This document shows, one piece after another, positions 41,583 to 50,537 of a stretch of DNA of 64,000 nucleotides. Where the stretch lies: NCBI GenBank assembly GCA_030524205.1, contig JAUNGZ010000001.1:1-64000 (forward strand). The letters run 5' to 3'. A program made the translations under genes and the position numbers. The first letter of the stretch is position 1. Each line of letters starts with the position of its first letter. The notes beneath the pieces are model-generated. The model was not told the origin of the DNA. It was given only the letters and a program-made list of their open reading frames with translations, and made no database searches. The stretch is from Eubacteriales bacterium. GTDB lineage: Bacteria > Bacillota > Clostridia > Oscillospirales > Butyricicoccaceae.

Positions 41583-41939
41583 TTTCAATCGAATATTCCG
41601 GCTTCTGCGCGCGCCCTGCGGGCACACTTGAAGTCGGTTTGTATAAAAAGTCACGCACATGTCGCGACTTTTTATGAAAATGGCGGCGCTGCCGCCATTT
41701 TCTGTTTTATGCGCGCTGCGGCGCGAAGTCCCCGCGCCGCAGCGCGCATTTGATAGAAAATCGAAAGCGGAGCGAAGCGCAGACTCGATTTTCAAAAAAT
41801 GCACGTGCTTTGCCCGTGCTTTTTTACAAACAGAAGAGCCCGCTGAAAATCGAAATTTTCAGTGGGCTCTTCTGCAATAGCCTTCTCCGGCTCGCCAGCC
41901 GGAAAGGCGTTCCTCGATCGCGAGCGTGGTCGCGATCGA
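41567..41939. repeat. Hairpin array C (eight or more hairpins) between convergent genes
   Basis: Hairpins at 41567-41592, 41643-41675 (ATAAAAAGTC arms), 41677-41701 (AAAATGGCGGC), 41711-41747 (15-bp GCGCGCTGCGGCGCG stem), 41756-41793 (GAAAATCGA), 41801-41819 plus T tract, 41831-41874 (about 20-bp stem), 41881-41906 and 41914-41939 (TCGATCGCGA). It begins within the ligase stop and ends next to the kinase stop. Some members can act as terminators. No gene was seen. Confidence 0.78.
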
Positions 41940-41940
41940 A

Positions 41941-43251
41941 TTATTTTATAGGCAGGCAGACGAGCAGCTCGAAGCGGCCGTCGTCCGCGTTTGCTTCGAG
42001 CGTGCCGCCGTGGCGCACCGCAATCTCGCGCATGCCGGCAAGGCCGAAGCCGTGCGCGGCCTTATCCGCCTTCGTGGTGGAAAACCTGCCGGGGGCGGAC
42101 GGCTGCCGCCTGCCCGCGTAGGCATTTTGCACGCGCAGCATCAGCAGCCCCTTGTCCGCACGGGCGCGGACGGCGACGCGCTTGTCGTCCGCCCGCGACG
42201 CGGCCTCGATCGCGTTGTCCAGCGCATTGCCGAACAGCGCACACAGGTCGGGGTCGGACACCGGCAGGCCCTCGGGCAGGCTGACGCCGAAATCGGCCGT
42301 CAGCCCGGCGCGCTCCATGTCGACGGCCTTGGAGGCGAGCACGGCGTTGACCGTCTCGTTCTCACAAAAACGCCGCCCGCCGTGCAGCGCGGGCGACTGC
42401 GACAGCTCTTCCAAATACGCCCGCGCCTTGCCGGTTTCACCCTCGGCCAGCAGGCCGGAGAGCGCGGCCAGATGGTTGCGCAGATCGTGCCGCAGGGCGC
42501 GCACCTGCCGCTGCTCGCGCCGCACGCCCTGATAGTACACCTCGCGCATGTCGGCGAGCTGATGCTCCCGCTCGCGCGTCTCGTGCCGGGACAAAACGAC
42601 GGCCGCGCACACGATCGCGACCGCCGACAGCAGCACGAACGGCAGGATGGTATAGGCGATCGGCTGCACCGCGTCTTCATATGCATCCCAAAAGTTTATT
42701 CTGCGGTGATAGCCCCAGATGGAAAACGACAGCATGGCGAACACCGGCGCGAGCGACAGCGTCCCGATCAGCGCCCACAGCCGGTCCGGCAGCGAAACCG
42801 TCCCTTCGGGCACGGCGCGCCGCACGAGCAGCCAGAACAGCGCCCACGCGGCCAGCTTGACGCACAGGCCGACAAAACCGTCCCTATCCAGCCAGACGCC
42901 CCAGAAGCCCACCGTGTCCAGCATCATGTTGAGCGGCATGACCAGCGCGAACAGCATCAGCGCGGCGGCCAGCCGCGCGAGCTTGGTTCCGCCGCCGCAG
43001 AGCAGAAAGACCGCGACGAACACGGGAAACAGGAACAGCGGGTTTTCGTCCCCGATCCACGACGGCATCTCGATGACGACGGCGAACAATGCGTAGGGCG
43101 CGAGCCGCCGCACCCAGCCCTTGCCCGCGGGCAGCAGGCGGCGCGCGGCGCTTCCCATCAAAAACGCGCCCGCGAAAACGCCGCTCCAGAACAGCAGCGA
43201 CTGAAAAAGCGCGGACAGGTTCGCCAGCGAATATCCGAAATTTTGCAGCAT
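41941..43251 (-). CDS. Sensor histidine kinase, AgrC/GHKL type
   Basis: 436 residues. Six or seven membrane helices make up residues 1-215. The kinase part has the His in LRHDLRNHLAALSGLL, the N-box DLCALFGNALDNAIEAA and the G-box GFGLAGMREIAVRHGG. This is the peptide-sensing quorum/antibiotic class paired with LytTR regulators. GGAG is eight bases before the ATG at 43251; a GTG at 43260 overlapping the regulator stop is an alternative. It is encoded directly after its response regulator. Confidence 0.92.
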   Translation of the reverse strand: MLQNFGYSLANLSALFQSLLFWSGVFAGAFLMGSAARRLLPAGKGWVRRLAPYALFAVVIEMPSWIGDENPLFLFPVFVAVFLLCGGGTKLARLAAALMLFALVMPLNMMLDTVGFWGVWLDRDGFVGLCVKLAAWALFWLLVRRAVPEGTVSLPDRLWALIGTLSLAPVFAMLSFSIWGYHRRINFWDAYEDAVQPIAYTILPFVLLSAVAIVCAAVVLSRHETREREHQLADMREVYYQGVRREQRQVRALRHDLRNHLAALSGLLAEGETGKARAYLEELSQSPALHGGRRFCENETVNAVLASKAVDMERAGLTADFGVSLPEGLPVSDPDLCALFGNALDNAIEAASRADDKRVAVRARADKGLLMLRVQNAYAGRRQPSAPGRFSTTKADKAAHGFGLAGMREIAVRHGGTLEANADDGRFELLVCLPIK

Positions 43252-43256
43252 GGCGC

Positions 43257-43964
43257 TCACTCCAGCATAGCCCGTGCCAGCGCGGCAAGCGCCTCGGGCT
43301 GGTATTTGCGGCTGATGGGCAGCGTTTCGTCCCCCAAGACGGCCGCGCCGCCTTCGACCCGGTCTACCGCGCCCGCGCGCACCAGATACCGCTGGTGGAT
43401 GCGCACGAACGACGCGCCGACCGCTTCGGCCACGTCGTCCAGCCGCGCGTAGAAGGTGTAGGAGCGGTTTTCGGCCACACAGGTAACCTGCCGCCGGTCG
43501 GAATAGAAGTAGCGGATGGATTTTTTCGGAATGCGGTACAGCCCGTCCGCGTTGCGGCAGAGGAAGACCTTGTCCCCTTCCTGAAACAGCGCGCCGAGCG
43601 CGCGGCCGAGCAGCTCGCCCACCTGCTCTGTCCGCGGCGGCTTGACCAGATAGCCCAGCGCGCCGACGGCGTAACCGTCGAACACATAATCCGTATAGCC
43701 CGTGACGAACGCGAGCAGCAGACTGTCGTCCCGCTCCCGCAGGGCCCGCGCGGTTTCCATCCCGTTCATGCCGCCCATCTCGATATCGAGAAAAACAAGG
43801 TCGATTTCGCCCGCGTGCTTGTCCAGCCAGCCGAGCAGCCCCTCGCCGGACGAGAATTCAAACGCCGCGTATTCCACCGCGTTCTTTTCCAGCTCGCGCG
43901 CGACGGCCGCCCACAGCGCCTGCCGCGCCTCCGCCGAATCGTCGCAAATGCCGATGCGGAGCAT
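43257..43964 (-). CDS. LytTR-family response regulator
   Basis: 235 residues. The receiver domain has acidic GICDDSA and the phospho-acceptor Asp in DLVFLDIEMGGMNGME. The LytTR DNA-binding domain follows (IRYFYSDRRQVTCV; ARLDDVAEAVGASFVRIHQR; YLVRAGAVDRV). GGAGG lies seven bases before the ATG. It is paired with the GHKL kinase. The divergent TraX-like and ABC exporter genes may be targets; LytTR half-sites were not identified with confidence. Confidence 0.92.
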   Translation of the reverse strand: MLRIGICDDSAEARQALWAAVARELEKNAVEYAAFEFSSGEGLLGWLDKHAGEIDLVFLDIEMGGMNGMETARALRERDDSLLLAFVTGYTDYVFDGYAVGALGYLVKPPRTEQVGELLGRALGALFQEGDKVFLCRNADGLYRIPKKSIRYFYSDRRQVTCVAENRSYTFYARLDDVAEAVGASFVRIHQRYLVRAGAVDRVEGGAAVLGDETLPISRKYQPEALAALARAMLE

Positions 43965-44177
43965 AGCCCCGCCTCCTTTCCCGTTTGTCTGTCCCCATTT
44001 TACCACAGCGCGCCCCCGCCGCCAAACCAAACTTGACGGCAGAGGCGCATTTTTTTACATCATCGCCTTGTCCGCCGCCAAACTTTACGTCCAAACCGCC
44101 GTTTTTGACAGGCCGGTTTGCCCCGCCCGCCATCCCGCGGTATGCTGGAACCAGAAACACAAAGGGGGAGTCCAGTC

Positions 44178-44945
44178 ATGACCGCACAAACCGTCCTGTC
44201 CCGCGTCCGCACGGCGCTGCTGACGCCGCCCGCATTTCCCGAAGGGCAGCCGAAAATCAAAGCCAATCTCGATACGAATTTTCTAAAGCTCGTCGCCATC
44301 CTGTCCATGCTGATCGACCACATCGGCGGCGCGTTTTATCCCGATATCGGCTGGTTCCGCTGGGTCGGACGGCTGGCGTTCCCGATCTTCTGCTACTGCA
44401 TGACGGTCGGCCTGCTGTACACGCGGAACGTCAAAAAATACCTGCTCCGGCTGGGGCTGTTTGCCGTCGTGTCGCAGCCGGTCTACGTGCTCGCCTTCCA
44501 TCCGCACGACTTTTTGGCCGAATTTACAAATTGGAACATCTTCTTCACGCTCTTCCTCTCCCTGCTGGCGATGTACGGCTTGAAGGAACGAAAATGGTGG
44601 CTGTTCGTCCTTGCGTTCTTTGTCGTTTCCTGGTGGAATTTCGACTACTCGGGCATGGGCATCGAGTTAATGCTGATCTTCTACCTTTGCCGGAACCGCC
44701 CGCTTCTCGGCGCGGGCCTGTACCTGCTGCTGACAGTTCCGCCCGCTTTTCACGCGCACGCCGGCGACCCGCTGAACCTCACGCTCGGCGGGCTGACGCT
44801 CGACTGGACGTTTTCTGTGGCGTTCGCGGTGCTTTTCATTTACATCCCGACGCACTTCGATCTGAAAATTCCCAAATGGTTTTTCTATGCCTTCTATCCC
44901 GCGCATTTGGCGGCAATCGCTATAATACAATTCGTTATATCCTGA
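44178..44945 (+). CDS. TraX-family membrane protein
   Basis: 255 residues, about eight helices. The TraX signature is near residue 45 (LKLVAILSMLIDHIGGAFYP), followed by RWVGRLAFPIFCYCMTVG. TraX-like proteins are membrane acyltransferase-type proteins; the F-plasmid member N-acetylates pilin. Chromosomal homologues are common in Firmicutes without known substrates. The ATG at 44178 has GGGGGAG upstream. The gene stands between a two-component system and an ABC exporter. Confidence 0.88.
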   Translation: MTAQTVLSRVRTALLTPPAFPEGQPKIKANLDTNFLKLVAILSMLIDHIGGAFYPDIGWFRWVGRLAFPIFCYCMTVGLLYTRNVKKYLLRLGLFAVVSQPVYVLAFHPHDFLAEFTNWNIFFTLFLSLLAMYGLKERKWWLFVLAFFVVSWWNFDYSGMGIELMLIFYLCRNRPLLGAGLYLLLTVPPAFHAHAGDPLNLTLGGLTLDWTFSVAFAVLFIYIPTHFDLKIPKWFFYAFYPAHLAAIAIIQFVIS

Positions 44946-44959
44946 AAGGAGTATGCAAA

Positions 44960-45705
<746 letters not shown>

Positions 45706-45709
<4 letters not shown>

Positions 45710-45859
45710 GGGGCATCCATGCCCCCTAGATACCAAACAGGGTTCCGAAGAAACCCTGTTTGGATACCCCCGGACGCCGCCCAAGGCGGCTGGGTCGGGG
45801 TATAAAAAGTACGGGCGAAGCCCGCACTTTTTATACCGTTTGCGGCTTGCCGCAAGCGG
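45706..45859. repeat. Five-hairpin intergenic array B (between ABC ATPase and permease)
   Basis: H1 45706-45729 (CTAGGGGGC arms), H2 45733-45763 (CCAAACAGGGTT arms), H3 45764-45803 (ATACC...GGTAT closing GCCGCCcaaGGCGGC), H4 45801-45835 (TATAAAAAGT arms), H5 45836-45859 (GTTTGCGGC arms). It aligns hairpin by hairpin with array A at 8457-8611. It lies inside an apparent operon. Confidence 0.82.
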
Positions 45860-45929
45860 CTGTTTGAATACGCGCTGCGGCGCGGGAGCTTTTATACCGA
45901 TAACCCATATTACAAGGGAGTGACCTATT

Positions 45930-48068
45930 TTGACGACTTTTTCCGAGGTTTACGCGGCGCTGCGGCGCGCGAACCGCAAACAGTACGCGCTGCTCGTCGG
46001 CTGCTGCTTTTTTTCGGTGCTGCTCATCACGACCTACGTGTGCATGATGCGCTCGCCGACCATTCTGACCGTGCTGCCCGAGGGCGGCGACAGCCGCAAG
46101 CAGGTGATGATGATTTTCGCGCTGGCGGTGCTCGGCTGCGGCGTGTTCACCACCTACGCCTCCGGCCTGTTCTTCCGGCAGAAATCCCGCGAAACCGGCG
46201 TGCTGCTTGCGCTGGGCGCGTCCCGCGCGCAGCTCCGGCGCGAGCTGGACAAGGAGCTGGCGCTGATCGCCTTCGGCTCGTGCGCGGCGGGCGCGGTGCT
46301 CGGCGCGCCGCTGGCGCTCGGCCTGTGGCAGGTGTTCCGCGCGTTCGTGGTCGATACCGATGAAATGCCGCTGTCCTTCGACCCCAAGGCCTATCTGATC
46401 GCGCTGGCTTTCTCGGCGTTTGTGATCGTCATGCTGTTCTTTATGGGCGCGCGCTTTATCCGCCGCACCAATATCATCGACATCGTGCAGGAATCGCACA
46501 AATCCGAGCCGATCCGCGACGTGCCGCGCTGGTACGGCCCGGTGGGCATCCTGCTGCTGCCGGCCGGCGGCTTTCTCGGTTACAGCATGCCGGGCTGGAT
46601 CATCCGCGGCCTGCACTGGTATCCGCCCGAAGGGCTGACCGCGATCTTTTACCTGCCCGCTCTCATCGGCCTGTACATGATCTTGCTGCACACCGTCGTT
46701 AACGGCTGGCGGCAGGGTAAGAACCGCTACAAGCATCTGATTACCACCAGCATGATGAAATTCCAGGGCCGCCAGACCGTGCGCAACATGCTGGTGATGA
46801 CGCTGCTGATCGCGGGCGCGTACTTCGCCGCCTTCTACACGCCCATGCTGGGCACGGGCTCGATGCAGCAAATCGACAAGCGTCCGGTCGACTTCTCCTA
46901 CCGGTTCCGCGCCGATCAGGATATTCCCGAAAAGGACGAGGTCGAAGCCCTCGCCCGTGAATACGGCGTGCGGCTGACCGGCTTTTCCGAGCAGCCCGCC
47001 GCCGTGCTGGGCGTGGACGGCACAACGGAGTTTGAAACGGACAGCGCTATCGGCACGAGCTACACCGTGGAATACCGCGAACTGCTGATGGAGGGCGTTT
47101 TCCTGTCCGAAAGCGCCTACAACGCGCTGACAGGCCAGCATGTCGACGTGCAGCCCGGCACGGTCACCGGCATTTTTATGGCGGAAACGGGCGGCAGCGG
47201 CATGTTCGGCGGCGACGCTTCTCTGCTGACCAACATGGTGACGGGCGAAACGCTGCGGGTAACGCCGACCGAGGATAAATTTTCCTACGACATGCTGTTC
47301 GGCCGCTACGTGATGGACGACGGCGACTACGCCGAAATCACCGCCGGCTTACCCTCCGAATGGCGCGAAAAGCAGGTGTTCTTCAACGTCGCGGACGCGG
47401 AAAACAGCTACGATTTCGCCAAGGCTCTGTTCAATGAGATTGTCGACCGCTCCGCCCCTGCGGTCGAGGTGTACGACGCTTACGACCCCGTCGCCGCCGC
47501 GCTGTGCGCCGAGCGGGGCGAGCCCTACGACTATTCCAGCGAAAACATCGAAGCGCACGGCTTTGAGCGCATCAGCTATGACCAGCGCGATTCCTCAAAC
47601 TTCCGCCTGTACTGGAAGTACATGCCGCAGTTCCGGTCGCTCGACAAAGCGGATTTCGTCCGCAGCATGGCCGTGTTCCTGATGCTGTTCATCTTTATCG
47701 CCATCGTGTGCTTCGCCGCAGTCGTCGTCATCGCGTTCACGCGCTGCATGACCATCGCTGTCGTCAACGCCCGCGTGTACGACGACCTGCGGCACCTCGG
47801 CGCGCCGAACGCCTATTTGTACCAGTCCGTGCGCGGGCAGGTAAACCGCGTGTTCCTCGTCCCCGCCGTCACGGGCACGGCGCTGATTTACGCATTCTAT
47901 ATGATGATCATGTACTTTAACGGCGACCCTCTCGGCATCACCTCCAGCGAAGCGGCGGGGCTGCTTTCCTGCCTCGTGCTGATTGCCGCGCTGTCCGCCG
48001 TGCTCTATGGGGTGTACCGCATCACAAAGAGCAGCGTGTGCCGCGCGCTCCATATCAAAAAGACTTGA
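45930..48068 (+). CDS. FtsX-like ABC permease, BceB type
   Basis: 712 residues, TTG start. N-terminal helix near 22-50, three helices around 60-180 (VLGCGVFTTYASGLFF, QKSRETGVLLALGASRAQL), a large middle domain, and terminal helices (FLMLFIFIAIVCFAAVVVIA and others). The long loop between helices and the ALGASRAQL motif fit FtsX/BceB permeases that export or sense peptide antibiotics. It is the partner of the ATPase upstream, despite the 220-bp hairpin array between them. Confidence 0.9.
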   Translation: MTTFSEVYAALRRANRKQYALLVGCCFFSVLLITTYVCMMRSPTILTVLPEGGDSRKQVMMIFALAVLGCGVFTTYASGLFFRQKSRETGVLLALGASRAQLRRELDKELALIAFGSCAAGAVLGAPLALGLWQVFRAFVVDTDEMPLSFDPKAYLIALAFSAFVIVMLFFMGARFIRRTNIIDIVQESHKSEPIRDVPRWYGPVGILLLPAGGFLGYSMPGWIIRGLHWYPPEGLTAIFYLPALIGLYMILLHTVVNGWRQGKNRYKHLITTSMMKFQGRQTVRNMLVMTLLIAGAYFAAFYTPMLGTGSMQQIDKRPVDFSYRFRADQDIPEKDEVEALAREYGVRLTGFSEQPAAVLGVDGTTEFETDSAIGTSYTVEYRELLMEGVFLSESAYNALTGQHVDVQPGTVTGIFMAETGGSGMFGGDASLLTNMVTGETLRVTPTEDKFSYDMLFGRYVMDDGDYAEITAGLPSEWREKQVFFNVADAENSYDFAKALFNEIVDRSAPAVEVYDAYDPVAAALCAERGEPYDYSSENIEAHGFERISYDQRDSSNFRLYWKYMPQFRSLDKADFVRSMAVFLMLFIFIAIVCFAAVVVIAFTRCMTIAVVNARVYDDLRHLGAPNAYLYQSVRGQVNRVFLVPAVTGTALIYAFYMMIMYFNGDPLGITSSEAAGLLSCLVLIAALSAVLYGVYRITKSSVCRALHIKKT

Positions 48069-48114
48069 CAGCGGCCGGCGCGGCTGTTATACTTCAAACA
48101 TACCAATCGTATGT
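48065..48114 (+). promoter_or_regulatory. Promoter and operator of the disrupted TetR gene
   Basis: TTGACA (48065-48070), 17 bp, TATACT (48088-48093), overlapping the permease stop codon. ACATACcaatcGTATGT (48098-48114) is an inverted repeat at the start site, as expected of a TetR operator. Confidence 0.8.
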
Positions 48115-48128
48115 ATCGAGGTGAGCAG

Positions 48129-48206
48129 ATGGCGCGCAATAAATATCCCGAGGAAACGGTCGAGAAAATCCTCACGGTTTCCATGCGTTTATTCTTGGAA
48201 AAGGGC
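48129..48206 (+). pseudogene. TetR-family regulator, first 26 codons only
   Basis: MARNKYPEETVEKILTVSMR then LFLEKG is the start of a TetR HTH domain; homology stops at the glycine (codon 26). The frame then runs on into unrelated sequence to a stop at 48305. AGGTGAG precedes the ATG, and a promoter with an operator-like palindrome is intact. The rest of the regulator is not elsewhere in the window. A deletion has joined it to the GGDEF-EAL remnant. Confidence 0.85.
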
Positions 48207-48208
48207 CT

Positions 48209-49423
48209 TCCTTCTATAACCGCAACCGCTACATGGAGGATTGCGCCGCGTTGGCAGACCGGCCCGGCCCGGTGGGCGTCGTTTATCTGGACGTCAACGG
48301 CTTAAAGGATATCAACGACCAACGCGGCCACGCCGTCGGGGACAAGGTCCTCGTGGAATGCGCGCGGCAGATGCGGGAAGCGTTTGAACAGGCCGATTAC
48401 TACCGCATCGGCGGAGACGAGTTTGTCATTCTCTGCTATGGCGTCGACCGCGCGGCGTTCGACCGCCGGGTGCAGGCGCTGCGCCGCTGCTTCGCCGCCA
48501 ATCCCCGGTGCAAGGCGGCCATCGGCGCACAGTGGAACGCGCGCTTTACCGATTTGCAGCAAACCATCGCCCGCGCAGACGCAATGATGTACGAGGATAA
48601 AAAGGCCTTTTACCGGCAGCATCCAACCTCCAACCGCTACCGCCATCACAGCGACGAGGTGATCCGCCTGTCCGACCCCGCCGTCCTGCAGGAGGAGATC
48701 CGCCAGCAGCGTTTTGTGGTGTACCTGCAGCCCAAGGTATCCTCCTCCGACCGGGCGGCCGTGGGCGCGGAGGCGCTTATCCGCTATCAGCCGCGCGCCG
48801 GCTCTCTGATCCTGCCCGGCAATTTCCTCCCGCTGCTGGAGGAAAGCCAAACCATCAGCCAACTCGATTTTTATGTGTTCGAGTATGCCTGCTCGCAGAT
48901 CAAGGAATGGGTCGGCCAAGGGAAACAGGCGCTTCCCGTATCGGTCAACTTCTCCCGCTGTTCGCTGTCGCAGCCCGATTTTGTCGCCCGGCTGAGCGAG
49001 CTGTGCGTCAAATACGGCGTGGACAAAAAATATTTGGGCATCGAGCTGACCGAAACCGCGCGGGAAAGCGACGGTGTGGACCTTAAGGCGTTGATTCATG
49101 AGCTGCGGCAGGCGGGGTTTACCGTTTCCATCGACGATTTCGGCACGGAGTACGCCAATTTATCGCTGCTGTCCACGATAGAGTTCGACGTGCTCAAGCT
49201 GGACAAGAGCTTGGTGGACGATGTGGCGCACAACGCCAAGGCCCGCACGGTTGTGGAAACCATCGTGGGAATCTGCAAAAAGATGGACATTCAGGTGGTG
49301 GCCGAGGGCATCGAAACCGAGGAACAGCTCGCCGTGCTGCGCGCATGCGGCGTGGAGCTGGCGCAGGGCTTTCTGTTCAGCAAGCCGATTCCGATTGGCG
49401 AATACGAGAAAAAGTACTTATAG
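48209..49423 (+). pseudogene. GGDEF-EAL cyclic-di-GMP protein, 5' truncated
   Basis: Homology begins abruptly at FYNRNRYMED, the DPLTGLYNRN region of a GGDEF domain. Everything before it (sensor domain and GGDEF start) is missing. The rest is well kept: IGGDEFVIL near 55, EAL domain with GAEALIRYQP, IELTET, DDFGTEYANL, LKLDKSLV and AEGIETEEQL. An internal ATG at 48233 would give 396 residues but lacks a ribosome site. The EAL phosphodiesterase could still be active if translated; a full GGDEF cyclase could not. Confidence 0.85.
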
Positions 49424-49564
49424 CGCGGCAAAAGCCGCAGGCGTCCCGGTTTGGGGCGCCTGCGACTTTTATCATTTTCTCAACGCGGCCGACTCTCTTG
49501 CTTTTGGGACAGCGGCGGGCCGGCCCCATGCCGCCGTGGAAAACACGTCCCGGTCCGTCCGCTT

Positions 49565-50455
49565 TTACTGCGTTGCCTCGCCGCGCAGGGTTTCCAGATA
49601 CTGCTTCTTGTAACGAATCGGCGAAACGCCGACCACCTTTGTGAAAATGGTGTTGAAATAATTTGTGTTGTCATAGCCGACAAGTGTGGCAATCTGCGTG
49701 GCGGTATAATCGCTGCTGACCAAATACGTTTGCGCCAAACCGATGCGGCGGCGGATCACATATTGGATGGGCGAATAGCCGGTGGTTTTTTTGAACAGAT
49801 GGGAGATGTAGGGCTCGCTGCATTGGAACGCCGCGGCAAGGGTTTTCAGCGTCAGCGGCTCGGTGAAATGCCGGTCCAAATAATCCCGGATGCGGTCGGA
49901 CATGCGCGTGTCCTGCTCCGAGCCCATTGCCATTCTGGGCTCCACCTCCAGTTGGTGCGCGATCAGCAGCAGAGCCGCCGTCAGACACTGTGCGGCCGCC
50001 TTGCCGAAACCGCCCGAGTCGAGCAGCTGATAAGCGTGCTCGCACAGCTGACTCAGGAAGTCGAACATAGCGCCGGCAGGCCGAACCGGATAGCTGTCGG
50101 ACGGGATAATATGGTTTGTCTCCAGCCCATTCAAGCGCAGGTCCGACACGCCGAAGCAGTAGGTGCCGATCTCCTGATCCGACATGCTGCGCACCTCATG
50201 CGATTCGCCCTGATTATAAAACAGGATGTCGCCCGCTTGGATCGGGTATGTTTGGCTGCGGATCATATAATTTCCAAACCCGCGGTAGACCAGCAGAATC
50301 TCGCACAGGGAATCATGGCTGTGCATCGGCCGGTCGCGCTTCTGCCCGCCGAACTGCTGTTTGGTGATATAGTGCAGCGTGGGCAGGCTGCCGCTTCCAT
50401 CCGTTTCCGAGGAAAACGCTTGTTTCAAATAGTTTGTTTCAAATCTTGCGGACAT
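49565..50455 (-). CDS. AraC-family regulator (paralogue 1)
   Basis: 296 residues. The N-terminal cupin sensor has MHSHDSLCEILLVYRGFGNY and GDILFYNQGESHEV. The C-terminal double HTH has TLAAAFQCSEPYISHLFKKT and IATLVGYDNTNYFNTIFTKV, then the family end GVSPIRYKKQYL. It is similar throughout to the AraC protein at 54567-55424. It follows the symporter/dehydrogenase/isomerase operon on the same side and probably controls polyol or sugar genes nearby. Confidence 0.9.
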   Translation of the reverse strand: MSARFETNYLKQAFSSETDGSGSLPTLHYITKQQFGGQKRDRPMHSHDSLCEILLVYRGFGNYMIRSQTYPIQAGDILFYNQGESHEVRSMSDQEIGTYCFGVSDLRLNGLETNHIIPSDSYPVRPAGAMFDFLSQLCEHAYQLLDSGGFGKAAAQCLTAALLLIAHQLEVEPRMAMGSEQDTRMSDRIRDYLDRHFTEPLTLKTLAAAFQCSEPYISHLFKKTTGYSPIQYVIRRRIGLAQTYLVSSDYTATQIATLVGYDNTNYFNTIFTKVVGVSPIRYKKQYLETLRGEATQ

Positions 50456-50484
50456 ACGTATGCTACCTCTTTTTAGGGGGACAG

Positions 50485-50523
50485 AAAAAAACTGCAATCC
50501 GTCCCTTGGCGATGCGGTTGCAG
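50485..50523 (-). terminator. Terminator of the symporter operon
   Basis: CTGCAAtCCG and CGGTTGCAG arms; seven A on the plus strand before the stem give a U tract on the minus transcript. It lies between the symporter stop and the AraC start. Confidence 0.8.
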
Positions 50524-50537
50524 CTTTTTTCGTATTA

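Noticed and set aside
41567..41939. CRISPR array
   Set aside because: The units are different inverted repeats of different length, not direct repeats with regular spacers, and no cas genes are present.
48065..49423. A second developmental split gene at the TetR/GGDEF junction
   Set aside because: No 3' half of the TetR gene and no 5' half of the GGDEF gene are in the window, there is no recombinase nearby, and no att-like symmetry. A simple deletion explains it.
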